From assembly GCA_021234155.1 (NCBI GenBank), contig JAJEKV010000050.1:8468765-8532764 (forward strand): DNA of 64,000 bases, read 5' to 3'. The position numbers and the translations under genes were made by a program. The stretch's first letter is position 1, and each line of letters opens with the position of its first letter. Below are positions 22,978 to 34,439 of the stretch, one piece after another. The notes under the pieces are model-generated. The model ran no database searches and had not been told where the DNA came from. It was given only the letters and a program-made list of their open reading frames with translations. This DNA is from Isoetes taiwanensis (taxonomy: Eukaryota > Streptophyta > Lycopodiopsida > Isoetales > Isoetaceae).

Positions 22978-25900
22978 TAATAATAAGATTCTAAATAGAT
23001 AAGATATTATATTCACTCAAGCTCATGGTGTAATATAAAAAATGCTTAGTTTACCTTGAAAACAAGCTTGAAAATAAGTTGAAAAGGCTCAAAAATATGT
23101 CTCAACAATTTATTTGGTTCACCTACGAAAATACCCAAAAACATTGATTTCACTAAAAAATAACTAAAAAGAAAAAGCTAATTGTTAGCATGAAAATAAG
23201 CCAAAACAGGCTAGAGGCACACGCTTGGCGTGAATATGGTGGAAGGCGGAAAAGCTTTAAAATTGACCAAACTTAAAACCTCATATATAAAAACCCTGAA
23301 AAAACTTAAATTGCTTACCAAAATCAAACTCTAGCTTCGGATTGCTTGATGTGGCCCTATTAATAATTGTTAGTGTACAAAGACCGTAAATGTTGTAAGG
23401 TTTGATGCTAGTGTGACTGTAGGTGTAAATCGTAGGATTGCAGAGTTCTCTCAAATAATCTTTTGTAGACCAGGATAAATTTGTTCTTTACAATTTCTAG
23501 ATGACATCCTTTTTTACAGGTACATCAACAGTGAGCATCAAAACATGGCTGCCAGAAACGGAAGCGCAAATGTGTAAGAAGTAAAAACGAATAAAACCTA
23601 GAAGCTCATATTCTTCTTGTCAGATCCCTTTGTGCCAAGAAAGATCTATTTCTGTCGGATCGGTCTATGTTTTATTTTCGGGCAATGCTTTGAGTCCGTA
23701 GTATCGGTGGCCACATCGAAAACAAGAAGATTAAAAGAAAGCGCAGAAATTCAAATTTCAAGAAACACGTGTATGAAATTCAAATTTACAACACATTTTG
23801 TGCTTCTTCTTCCAGCTTCTTGCTTTATCCATGGCTTCCCCTTCCATTCATTCATGATACAGATGTGATCCATCGTTTGAGCAGATATACCACAGTTACT
23901 GATTCTGGAAGATCATATGCCCATTTTGGCATAGACATTCATTGTTTCTCTGTGTGGCTGTTTTGCTATTTCTCTATGTGGCTCTTTTGCTACTTCAAGG
24001 CTTCATTCCCTCTCTGTGCCTTCCGAATCCAAGAATGGTGATCTCTATTCCGATCTGCCCATTTCTTAGAAATAATATTGCCTAAGAAATAACATTCCCA
24101 AGGACTTTTGATTCCTGAAAAGAGTAGACGCCATAGTCAGGGCTCTTCTTGAGAAAGAGATACAACAAAAGAAAGAGAAACAGATACAATGAAAAAAATC
24201 GAGAGAACGTGCATAACTTACCATTTTGCTGACATGCTTGTGTTGATGCCAGGGGAAATGGAGGAGAAAAATCGTCGGGAGATATAATCAAAGCGATGTT
24301 CGTGAGCTGATTCTTTTATAAAGGAGGTAAAAATGAAAAGGGGGGGAGATTTTTTGAACGTGGGCGGCTATGGCAAACCAATATAGGGTATGGTCTATAG
24401 TGTGGATAGAAAAAATGGCAGACAGAATGGCCGATGGAGGAGGCACAGTGGTCGGATTTGGCAATGGCAGCTCCTCTTGATGGCGTAGACAAATATGGTG
24501 CAGATCTTTTTGATTCAAGCATGGAGATGCAGCTATAGATGGCGGTGGCTATGGCATGCGGCTCTAATACTTCTTTCTTTTCTTCTATATCTCATCTCTT
24601 CACTTATGTTTCTTGCTTGCAGATGATGATGGCGATGGAAGATGTCAATGGCAGAATTGATGCAGCGGTATGATCCGACAGATGGAGGCAGGCAGCTATC
24701 CTTACCCTGATTTTTTTTTTTTTCTTTTTTTTTGGTGAAGCTTTCCACTGAGTTTTTTTTTGTAGAGCTTTCTTATGAGCTTTTTTTAGTCCTACTTTTG
24801 CCTTACAGTTTCTTCTGTTCCATGACCACCTCGTCAAGCATAAGAGGGAATTTAGGACACGCTAAGCGTGATTTGCAGAAGAGTAAATATCTTAAATCAC
24901 GCCAAGCGTGCATTGGTCTATAGCAGAGTGGATCCTAAACTATATATTAGCACCTTAGCAATAAAAAACCAATTCCCTACTGGTAAAACTCCTTGCCTGG
25001 AACTTACAATGGTGTTGATGTATAAGGTATATCCTCAACTTCACCTTTACAATATTATTGTCCTCGCTAATACACACTAGGCGTGATTTGTTTTGTTCTA
25101 TATTAGGTTTCCTCTAGAATATTATCCTTGCTAATACAGGCTTGGTTTGATTTGTTTGTTTCATAACTAGGTTTCCTTTACAATACACGCTTGGCGTCAT
25201 TTGTTTTATTCCATAACTAGGTTTTAGTTGTTGAAATAATTAGAGGGTGTAATGACGAGTTTGAACTTGCAGGGGTAACAACCACAACACCTCAATCATC
25301 GAATCAAATAATGCACAAGGGGCAGGGAACTCTAAGAGTAGCCTGGAAAATAATTAGAAAGGACTTGGCTAAGAGGTATAGTCATCTTTCCCTCATCTTG
25401 CTGTTAGCTGGAGAATCTCTAGTATCAATCTCATTTCTCTATTGGATAATATTAAGAGTTTCCTTGTCCACATGAAAAAATGTGACATGCTTGTTGTATA
25501 CTTGTTATCTTATATTTTTCTTACTTTTCCATTACAGGATATGATGTTATTAATGCTAAAAAGTTTCTCTTTTTATAATACCTCGAGTGCTTCTACCATC
25601 AAACTCATGCCCAGAATCCACCATCTTATCATCCAAAGAGCTTTGCAATGGATGAGTTTGTGGTCCAATTTATAGCTATTGTGAATAATTTGGCTAGGGG
25701 GATGACAGTTTGTGGAGTGTTCGTGGAGTGACAGGGCAGCTGACATGGAAGATGATCTTGTTTCTTATGTGGGAAAACATGGATTGATCCCTTAATGTTT
25801 ATTGAAATATATCATTGTTTCTATTGATATTTGTTTGATATATCCATAATTTTAATATTGTTCTTGCCCAATAAAAACACACCTTGAAATATGTGGAAAA

Positions 25901-26205
25901 ACATGGATTGATCTCTTAATGTTTTATTGGAATATATGATTGTTTTTAATGAAATTTGTTTCATGTATCCATAATTTCGGGGTTGCTCTTGCCCCGAAAA
26001 TAATGTCATCTGTTATCGAATTACATATTATTTTCATCCCAATGTTCTTGAATTTTGATATCATGGACTTAAACAACTTGCCCTTCTGTTTTGCATATTG
26101 CAAGTCGCATCTAAAATGACTCATGGGAATTGCAATGTTTATGTGATTTATCAAGTAAAAAAAAGAGATAAAAAAACAAAACCCCCCTAGAAAACAACTG
26201 CAGGT
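22978..26205. other. No supported gene; repeated 'CACGCTTGGCGTG' words and a diverged tandem repeat
   Basis: Near-palindromic words related to CACGCTAAGCGTG appear at about 23,219, 24,857, 24,898, 25,073 and 25,190. Between 25,070 and 25,225 they fall in roughly 60-bp diverged tandem units (…GTTTCATAACTAGGTTTCC…). A further tandem duplication, period about 120 bp, covers 25,768-25,990 (GGAAAAACATGGATTGATC). Frames here are short and unconvincing. Confidence 0.4.
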
Positions 26206-26253
26206 TGGCGTGATTTTGGAATTGACATAATCCCAATTCAATTGAATGATGGT
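26206..26253 (+). repeat. Dispersed repeat, copy 2 (pair with 2742-2789)
   Basis: GGCGTGATTTTGGAATTGAC followed by ATAATCCCAATTCAATTGAA matches the sequence flanking the first L1. Confidence 0.55.
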
Positions 26254-26512
26254 TTAGAGTAGATCTGTTATTTTTGTTATTTCGATTCATTCTGTTATAT
26301 GATGATGTATGATATCTCTGTCTGCATCTCTTGTGCTTAGGGAACGTGAGTAGAGACAAGGGCTTTATTCATAGATGATTCTAGAATAGCCCTCATTAAT
26401 TCCCAAATACATGCAACTTGTGCATAGCCTGCCTAGTTGTAGGTGGCGGGGCTAGACTGGCTTACAATGAAGACTTGTCTGACTGCAGTTGATCCCTTGG
26501 TGTGCTATGACT

Positions 26513-26530
26513 ACTAGGGGATTGTAATGT
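26513..26530 (+). repeat. Target-site duplication, left copy
   Basis: ACTAGGGGATTGTAATGT is repeated exactly at 28,975-28,992 and flanks the L1 copy. The last T overlaps the poly(T) run, so the true length is 17 or 18 bp. Confidence 0.92.
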
Positions 26531-28974
26531 TTTTTTTTTTTTTTTGAAGGACGACAAGCTTTATTCACCAACTAAAAACCAGAGCAATATAAAATGCAAA
26601 GACAGGATTATAACCCAGTGGACAAACCGATCCAACTGAGCACAACCACCTGTCTATGCAAAAGAATGAATCTGAAGGTAAGTATGCCAGATCAGTACTT
26701 TCTTCTCTTGATCAAGAGAAGAATAATTGTAAGCCATAACAATTTTATTTTGCGCCCACTGGAGAACAATCTCATCTGCAGTATCTACGCCCTTAAAGAT
26801 AAACAACCTCCTTTTCTTCCAGATTGACCATAAAAGCCAGCCACATGCGAGATGAAAAGGCTCATTTCCGTAGTTTGGGCCAAGCATCAGGATAGATAGC
26901 AAGCAAAATTTGCTGGCTAGATCCAGACGTGCCAAATAGGGTCAACAACCAAGACCATGCCTGCCAAAGCCGCTCACACAAGAAAAAACAATGCTCAATA
27001 CTCTCAACCCTTTGCTGGCATAAAGGACAGAGCTCTGAAATCCGATTATCCATTTTATGGACTAACCTGTTGACTCTGAGGCATCTATGGATCACTTGCC
27101 ACCACAGAACTACTACTTTGGGATGAAGCAGCTTATCCCATACCCATATCCAAACACTTTTCCATTGTGGCTGAGGGACCTGAAGATGCCACCTATTAGA
27201 TGGAGGCAGGATTTCAAAATGCACAAGCAATTTATACACAGAAGACACAAACCGCCCTGGCTGGATATCCTGATGGCAACCCCATACGACTACCTCAATC
27301 TGTGGACCAGAATCCTGTGGCAACAATGCAGCAATATGATTCCAGATTACTCTGTCCCATCTGTACAACAAGAACTTTGTTCTAAATGCTTCCTATGACA
27401 TGAGATGACCAGACTCATACCAAGCTGCAATAGTGCTGATACTAGCTGCTACCCAACGTCGTTGAGTCTTTGGATGAACAACCACACTTAGAGGCACATT
27501 CTCTGGAGTGTCCTGCAATGGAATCCACCAACATGGAGCAGACAACTGAAGACATGCCTCAGGATTAATATGGAAAAGAGACCTGACAATGTCCCAAGCA
27601 GCAAGCAACCCCTTCAGAAAGGGAGAAGCATTAGGATACGGATGCATATGATAAAGCAAAGCCCAAGGAAAGAGGGGCTTAATGGTGGCCTTATGAAATG
27701 GGAGACAATGCTGAATCGACTGCACTAACAACGTCAGGCCAGGAGAATCATCCTTACCAATGAAAATCCTTCAAATGAACTTTGATACCTTGCTTTGGAG
27801 GTGAAAATCCAACATACCAAGACCACCAGTTGCGGAGCTAATAGAGCAGACGCCATGTAGACATGAGTATTACTAAGAACACATTTAGCCACAGTAATTC
27901 TACCAGGCATGGACAGTTTAGCTGTATTCCACCAAAACAAGTGCTTTTGCAACCCACTAATGATTTCATCCCAAGCATCTGAAGCAGAGACGTGAATTCC
28001 AACTGGGATACCAAGCAACTTTGTGGTATTGCCATGCAGAAGAATCTTCCATGGATAGTCCAAAATACAGGGAGGGATGGGACTGTCCAACGTCCACAAA
28101 GCTGTACATTTTTGCCACCCTACAAGAACTCCTGATGCTAAGGAGAATATGTCTAATAATAGCTTAGCATTACGAAGATTCTCAGCCTCGGCAATTAGGA
28201 ACAAAAAAGTATCATCGGCATATTGGTTACATACCTCTTGAGAATCATCGTCCATTGGGAGGCCTTGAATAATGCCATCTTGGGTAGCCATGGAGAAGAG
28301 CTGGGATAATACTTCTGCCACAATTGTGAAAAGCAAGGGTGCTAAGGGACAACCTTGCCGAATTCCTCTACCCACTACAAAAATATCCGATGGCTTGCCC
28401 TGGAAAAGGACAGTAGATCTGGCTGATGTATGGAGCTTCATGACATTTCTTGTGAATGACTCCCCAAACCCAAGTGCAAGAAGACACTCCTCCAAGAAAC
28501 CCCAATCAACACTATCGTAAGCTTTAGCAAAATCAAGCTTAAGATACACTGCTCTATGACGCTGCAACCGGGCCCAATATATTCCTTCATATGCAGCAGC
28601 CATGTTGTTGAGAATACAACGATGAGGGAGAAAGCCAGATTGTGTTGACGAGATAGCGTCAGTCAAGATATCTCGGACTCTTTCTGCCAATGTCTTAGCA
28701 AAGATCTTGTACACAGAGGAAAGCAATGTAATAGGTCGCCAGTCAGAAATAGTCTTGGGTTCCTTGCTCTTTGGAATGAGAGAGATACAACCTGTATTCA
28801 AAATCTTATCAAGGCTCCTAAATCTCTGAAACTCACAAAAGGCATCATATATGTCATCCTCCAACCAGTCCGAGCACTTCTTAAAGAATTCAATAGGAAA
28901 GCCATCAAGACCCGGGCATTTGTCCCTTTTCAAGAGAGCCACAACCGCTTTTAAGTCCTCCTTCATGATATTAG
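26531..28974 (-). mobile_element. 5'-truncated L1 LINE, reverse orientation, perfect target duplication
   Basis: On the minus strand the element starts inside the reverse transcriptase at 28,974 and ends in a poly(A) tail, seen as a T-run at about 26,530-26,545. The sequence before the tail (…CGTCCTTCAAAA) is shared with the L1 end at 35.43 kb. Identical flanking duplications and a mostly open reading frame mark this as a fairly recent insertion. Confidence 0.93.
26654..28966 (-). pseudogene. L1 ORF2 reverse transcriptase and zf-RVT region
   Basis: The 410-residue frame (28,966-27,734) holds RT motifs in order: GCISLIPKSKEPKTISDWRP, LKLDFAKAYDSVDW (motif A, catalytic Asp), GIRQGCPLAPLLF (motif B), NQYADDTFLF (motif C, YADD) and LLGIPVG (motif E). 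Near 27,770 the frame shifts and continues at 27,731 onward. After another break, 27,371-26,862 gives zf-RVT: HPKVVVLWWQVIHRCLRVNR, then CPLCQQ and EHCFFLC. The last part (26,935-26,654) reads HLACGWLLWSIWKKRRLFIF. The endonuclease and ORF1 are absent through truncation. The family reverse-transcribes its RNA at the insertion site. Confidence 0.93.
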
Positions 28975-28992
28975 ACTAGGGGATTGTAATGT
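28975..28992 (+). repeat. Target-site duplication, right copy
   Basis: Exact repeat of 26,513-26,530 on the far side of the L1 insertion. Confidence 0.92.
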
Positions 28993-29639
28993 GCTAGGCC
29001 TAATAGCTTGTCACCGCACGTGCACAAGGTATAGGCTCAACATCTCCTAGGTGATGCGTTGCCTTAGTGGGGTTAAGTTACCATGGCCCTCTAGCCAACT
29101 GTAGTTGGCATATACTTTTGGAAGAGAGTAATCTCTTCCTCTCATCGGGCCGGGGGGATGTAACTCTGGAGTAGTTCTCTTGACTATATCCCTAGGAGGC
29201 TACAGTCAAGTCCCAATACTTTTCAGCTATTTGCAAAGTATGCACAGGAGGGCTAGATGAAGTGGGCTATCCAATGGTCATGTTCCTTTTGTTAGCCCAA
29301 TCCATTGTTATAAACTTCGTCTGAGCCTGGGTAGATCCATGTGTTGTTGCATGTTGGATCTTTTTATGTTGTTATTTGATTATAGTGACTCCACCCTTCA
29401 AAATGGCTATGTTTATATATATATATTTGCCATGTGCTTATGTTGTTATGTGCTTTCACAGCTAGATGGATCCAGAAGGAGTCGGGATAAATAACACATA
29501 TACCTACCACATCAGATTCTATGTCACCATCATGAGCCCGATGTCTGATAGAAGGTCTCATATTAACGAGTCGATTGCTGGTAGGAGAGAATCTCTCATT
29601 CCTATACAATCGGGGCTCGTAAATGAGTAGGGAATGTCA
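28993..29639. other. No supported gene
   Basis: Mixed-composition noncoding sequence. It includes an ATAT run near 29,414-29,427 and no recognisable protein or element boundary. Confidence 0.4.
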
Positions 29640-30237
29640 CAATGGCTGCTGAACATGAGAGAATCTATTGGACACGTCGGCAAAATCTCCCTATTGTATA
29701 TCTAACACTTGATTTTTCAAAGGCATATGACAGTATTAGCTGGGAGTTATTGTGCTTGCATATGCTTAGATTGGGATTTGAGCAATAATTTGCATCAGAT
29801 ATTATGAAGCCACATGTCTCTGCTTGCTCTACTACTCTACTTAGCCATAGTATTCGCTTGGGATGCCCTTTAGTACGACTCCTTTTCACAATTGTCGTAG
29901 GAGACTTTGTTGCAGTCATTTGTTGTTGGTACAACGAAGGGGCTCCTTCTAGGTCTCGCTGTGGAGGATAGTATGCAATGCAATAAATATGCAGATGACA
30001 CGTTCCTCTTATTGGTCGCTCCCACTAAGAACCTTGAAGCTACAAAGCTTCTCTTAGATCCATTCTTATTGGCTTTCTGGTAGCAGAAGTGTATGATGCA
30101 ATAGACATTGGACACCTTGATTCCTGGATTTCTTTATGATTATCCATGAAAGTTGCTTACTCATGGACAAGCCACCAAGTTAGTTAGAACTTTTGGTTGA
30201 TATTCATTACTGTCGGAGTCGCGTGAGAAGAAATTAT

Positions 30238-32304
30238 TGAAGCCACTACAAGAGAATAAGCAATCTAAGTCACCAGTTTCATCATTTATTTGCTTAAAAT
30301 TGCACTTTCAATTTTTTTAAATTTTGATACAATAAGTGACGGTAGCTGTTGATGAAATCGCGCCACCTATATCATCACTTATAGCATCACCCGGTGTAGT
30401 CATCGCGTACTTAGACGTCATGTGTTTTTACGCTTTTTTACGTGACGATACCTCTTAACGCATTTCTCGAAATTTAACGCGTGCCTAAAAAATTGGCACG
30501 TTAAAAGTTCGAGAGATGCGCATGCGCACCGTACCTTTAAAAACGTCACGGTACCTTAAAAAAACCTTGAAAAAACTTAAAAAACCTTTAAAAAACGTAA
30601 AAAACCTTTAAAAAACGTACCGTACCTCAAAAAAAACGTAACGTACTTCAAATTTTTTTTTTTTTTTTTTTTTTTTTGATCGCAGAATTCATAAAACCAT
30701 TCCGTACGTACTGTACGTCCAGTCCGGTACGGTAAGTACCTAGAAGGTACGTGCATTACATATTACCTTTGGGCATCACCACTAACTTGGTTATAATTAT
30801 CATATTTTATAGCATTGTAATGGTATAATATTATCACTTGCTAGCATCATCTATAGGCTGCGGCTATAATATCATGCATTTAAATTCGTTATGAATTGCT
30901 ATAATAGTGTCAACTATGAATCACATCTATTATTTATGATTATAGCATTCCCTTAATGTCAACATAGGCGTTACAATATTATAAAACATAGTATCCTGTA
31001 TTGCTTTAAGTGAATCATTCATTATATCAACACAGCGTCATCGTTCATATCATCCTTTCTAACATGATTAGTATCAAATGTACCATCATTGACAATGCCA
31101 CATCTAACATGATTAGCATCAAATTTAGCATCATTGACAATGCCACATATAATACCACGTTGAAGTTAAAGTTCTATTATTATTAATATCAAATATAATC
31201 TCATGTATTATTACAAGTTAGAGTATGATTGTATCAATTATAATCTCACATATTCCACCACATATAATTATTTATTAAGCCATTGATTTTTTTATAATAT
31301 ATTTAAAATAAAACTAATATGTGTAAAAGCTTTTGATTTAAAACAAAAAAATCATTGCTCAAACAAAATTTATATTAAGAACATAAAATCCAAATTCTCA
31401 TACATCAATTGTATATAAATTTGTTCACATAGATGGCTCAGACTCCTCACGTCGCAAATAAATTTCTCTTGCAATGTCACCACATGTTTTCTTCTTCTTG
31501 GATGGGTAGGTGATTCTTCAGACTCGTTTTCACTACTGGAGCTCCCTGATGCAATCGATGATTCAGTTGATGAGCTAGGCCTAGCATCACTATCAGAGGA
31601 TCCAGTATTATCAGTTTTATCCTCTTCCTGTACATTTACAAATAAAACATCAGAATTAGAATTTATCTTATCTCATTCATGAAATCAAGAAGTCTTAGTG
31701 GTTATAGACCTCATCGTCTAACCCAACTACGTCCACTTCATCTTCAACTAGTGCGTCTACATTCACTTGATCTGATGCTCCCTCTTGATACTCTTTGCTA
31801 TCACTTACTTCATTAAGCTATATACCGAAAAGAAAAAATAGTTAAAGAAATGATTTAAAGCTAATGACAATGGCAAAATAATTATAAGCCTACCTTCTCA
31901 ACGTTTTTGCGTTTGAAGATTGGCTTTGTGGCACCCTTGCATACGAAATCTCTTGCATTAAACTAAGCAAATAGCGAAGGTACTTATTAAACAACATTTA
32001 TAATGTCAATATCATATACAAATAAGCGCATACCTGTTTATCAAAGGTCTCTTGGTCTTTAATCCACTTTTGGAACCCACCTGCCTTCTTTATATTATCA
32101 AGTTCAATGTCTGTCGGATAGCCACAATAGTGCATGAACTGAATAGACATCTAAAGCTAGTAAGAACTAATAAAAAATACGAACGTTCTAAATGCCAAAT
32201 AAAGGGAACTTACAAATTGAGTTTTGATATAGTCATCTCCACCAGATCCTACTATTTGCTTCGATTCTCTTGCGGCCGCAGCTCGAATATTCCGTTCATA
32301 CATC
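30238..32304 (-). mobile_element. Inserted element fragment, possibly CACTA-like
   Basis: The left border carries CACTACAAGAGAATAAGC, resembling a CACTA terminus, followed by subterminal-looking AAAAACCTT/AAAAACGTA arrays (30,540-30,640) and an A/T run (30,653-30,677). No matching inverted end or target duplication is seen on the right, where a coding exon runs directly into the L1. Either the element is truncated on that side, or the CACTA-like word is a coincidence within L1 coding sequence. Class assignment is weak, but the insertion itself is well supported by the split L1. Confidence 0.35.
31431..32304 (-). CDS. 3' part of a spliced gene of unknown function (five exons)
   Basis: Minus-strand exons with clean GT/AG borders: about 32,304-32,217 (MYERNIRAAAARESKQIVGS, ends before GTAAGT); about 32,149-32,036 (MSIQFMHYCGYPTDIELDNI, then FQKWIKDQETFDKQ); about 31,961-31,893 (FNARDFVCKGATKPIFKRKN); about 31,817-31,709 (acidic, VDALVEDEVDVVGLDDE); and about 31,629-31,431 (serine/acidic tail, then PRRRKHVVTLQEKFICDVRS and a TGA stop). 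The frame is intact through all five exons, unusual for this window. The 5' part is missing because the L1 begins right after the first ATG. The acidic-serine tail and basic patches suggest a nuclear protein. It may be a transposon-encoded accessory or transposase C-terminus; the family is unknown. Confidence 0.5.
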
Positions 32305-32640
32305 TGTTTTGGTGCTCAACTGCAAAATTGTCTCTTGCTAGTCACAATACAGTGGCCAAATTAGTCCTGGGCGATACCTATATCTCTTGTTGCTAGCCCA
32401 CAAGTGAAAGTACGGGAGCGTATGTGGATATGATGGAACTTTTTATTGCAGAGTAAGGTCCTCATTTCAGAATTTATTTGAAGGCTCCTAAGTGGTGAAG
32501 ACGACTCTCCTAGTCTATGCCTTCTCAAACGATCTCTTGGTCATTGTGTCCTTCTAGACAAGAAGGCAATGAAACCAGGTCCTCCTTAGATATACTTGCA
32601 TATTTTTAGGGTACATACATATATTTTTAGCCACAGTTTA

Positions 32641-34439
32641 AGAGGAAATGTTTGAAAACAGGATTTTGGCAGCAAAAGATCACTTCGTAGCTTCTTGGAC
32701 TTGTGCAGAAGATTGGTCAAATATAGAAACACAAAGGCCAATACGAGAAGGGTACAGAAGGAAAAGGAATAGTAAAAGATAATGATTCAGTTGTTACTCC
32801 CACAAATAGAGGGGGCCATAATACTGCACAGTAGGAAGGAAAAACAAGGGGGAAGTGGCGCAGGAAAAATCAGGAAAATTCAAAATTCAGAATGTTGGGA
32901 AAATGAGTGGCAGCGGAAAAAATCCAGAATCCACAGGAGGGAAAAAGGATAAGTGGCCCCAGAATGATGAAAGAAGAATCTGATAATAATAACATGCATT
33001 AGTGAGCCCATTACTATTAAGGTTTTTCCTCGAAAACCCTTTGGGGCGGGGTTTTTTAATCCTGATAGTAACTGGCTTCACTAATGTAGTCCAGGTCAGT
33101 GCGACTTTGTTGCTGCTGGGCACCACTATTGGGCACCAAGACTATGCACAATAATTGTAGAACCTCCGACCGACCACCAGGATTGAGCGATTACAACCCG
33201 CCGGCGGGTGCTCTATTTCCACATTCGAGTTTTGGTGCACCAAAAACTGTAGGTTCATAATTTGACCCACTATTAAAGGTGGGATAGTGGAATCCACAAT
33301 GTGTACAGCTCAAAGCTGGTAATAGCAAAGCACACTCGCATGGCCATGAAGCCAAATATAAGCGGGGTGCGGGTATCAATAGAAAATAAGATAAGCCCTC
33401 CGAAAGGCTACAATGAACCAGCATGATGCACTAGTAGCACCCCCCTGAGGAAGCTCGCCCATGCTACATCAGTCCAGGGGCCTCAGGGCACTAGGGATAC
33501 TAATTCTATTCTATACATACGCAAATGCTAATAAACAATCCCTAAAAGTATTCACTGATATTATTTACGCAACGATAAAAAATCTATTCTATTCTATTAT
33601 AAATGTGCACCTCCTTATCTTAAAAAATCCATCTTATCTTATCTTATCTTATCTTGTTGTGGTCAACCTAGGACCATAGTAGGCTCCATGTTTTCCATGG
33701 CATTTACTCATCTGCTCGTGGTATTTTGCTGTAGCCCAGGCTAAGATACTGATGGCCCTTGAAGAAGAAGCGAGTATTTGGATTCAATATCTCCATATTA
33801 ATTCTTACTATTAGTCTCTTATACTGGATCAAGTACATAGTGCTTTGGGCTCGTGCTTTAGAAGAACTTTTTGTGCTTCTTGTTGTATCAACAGTATGTT
33901 CCTGGCTCTTTTCCAGGTAAGCCAGATGCCTTACTTGCCCCATTCTGGATTCATTAGAGGAAATTTGAGATCTCATTTCATCCCCATAAGAATCCTCCAA
34001 TGGAATGGCTACCCTCTATTAACTGCAATTAATGCAGCACCAACAACTTCATTGTTGTTGTTTTTCCCCCATAACTTTTGATCCACTTGTCAAAATGTTG
34101 CGGCGTTTGTTGCATTAGATGCGGAATGAAAGGATCTTTCCAATGATATATGGTTATGATATATTTCAATATGGTCATATGCGTTAACCTTAAAAAAATA
34201 TGATTTTTTGCTTATTTCTTATATATTTATATCGTAAAAGATGTATGAATGGGTTATCACTAGATAGATCTTGTGAAGACGAACCCATTGCTACAAAAAG
34301 TTTTTGAATCGGAGCTCTGGATCAAAAGTTATAATGAAAAATTGATACTACAGAAGTTAGTTGCAGCTGCATTAATTACAGGCTGCCACATAATACTGGA
34401 ATGAGATATACTGGAGCTCTTCTCTTATTGGACAGTTTA
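32641..34439. other. LINE 3' UTR remnants and microsatellite, no gene
   Basis: 33,011-33,062 carries GGTTTTTCCTCGAAAACCCT followed by TTGGGGCGGGGTTTTTTAAT, the counterpart of the 3' UTR motif of the reverse LINE at 18.84-18.89 kb. ATTCT/CTATT words occur at 33,503 and 33,583-33,600, and (TTATC)n at about 33,627-33,656. The GTGCTTTGGGCTCGTGC region near 33,840-33,900 resembles the L1 3' UTR seen at 35.3 and 47.1 kb. No open protein is recognised. Confidence 0.5.

Larger units (their letters stand above)
29640..32640 (+). mobile_element. Decayed L1 fragment split by a ~2.05-kb insertion
   Basis: From 29,690 the forward strand reads L1 reverse transcriptase: PIVYLTLDFSKAYDSISWEL, IRLGCPLVRLLFTIV and, in another frame, NKYADDTFLLLVAP. 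It breaks off after ...KKLLKPLQ near 30,249. The next expected segment appears about 2 kb later at 32,299: HLFWCSTAKLSLASHNTVAK. Comparison with the L1 at 28 kb (…LQKHLFWWNTAKLSMPGR) shows that the two halves are contiguous in the parent protein, so 30,250-32,298 is an insertion. Stops and frameshifts are frequent. Confidence 0.82.

Noticed and set aside
32260-32304. Right CACTA terminus with imperfect GATTCTCTTG complement
   Set aside because: These bases are in-frame coding sequence of the exon at 32.2-32.3 kb and do not end in a CACTA-type terminus.
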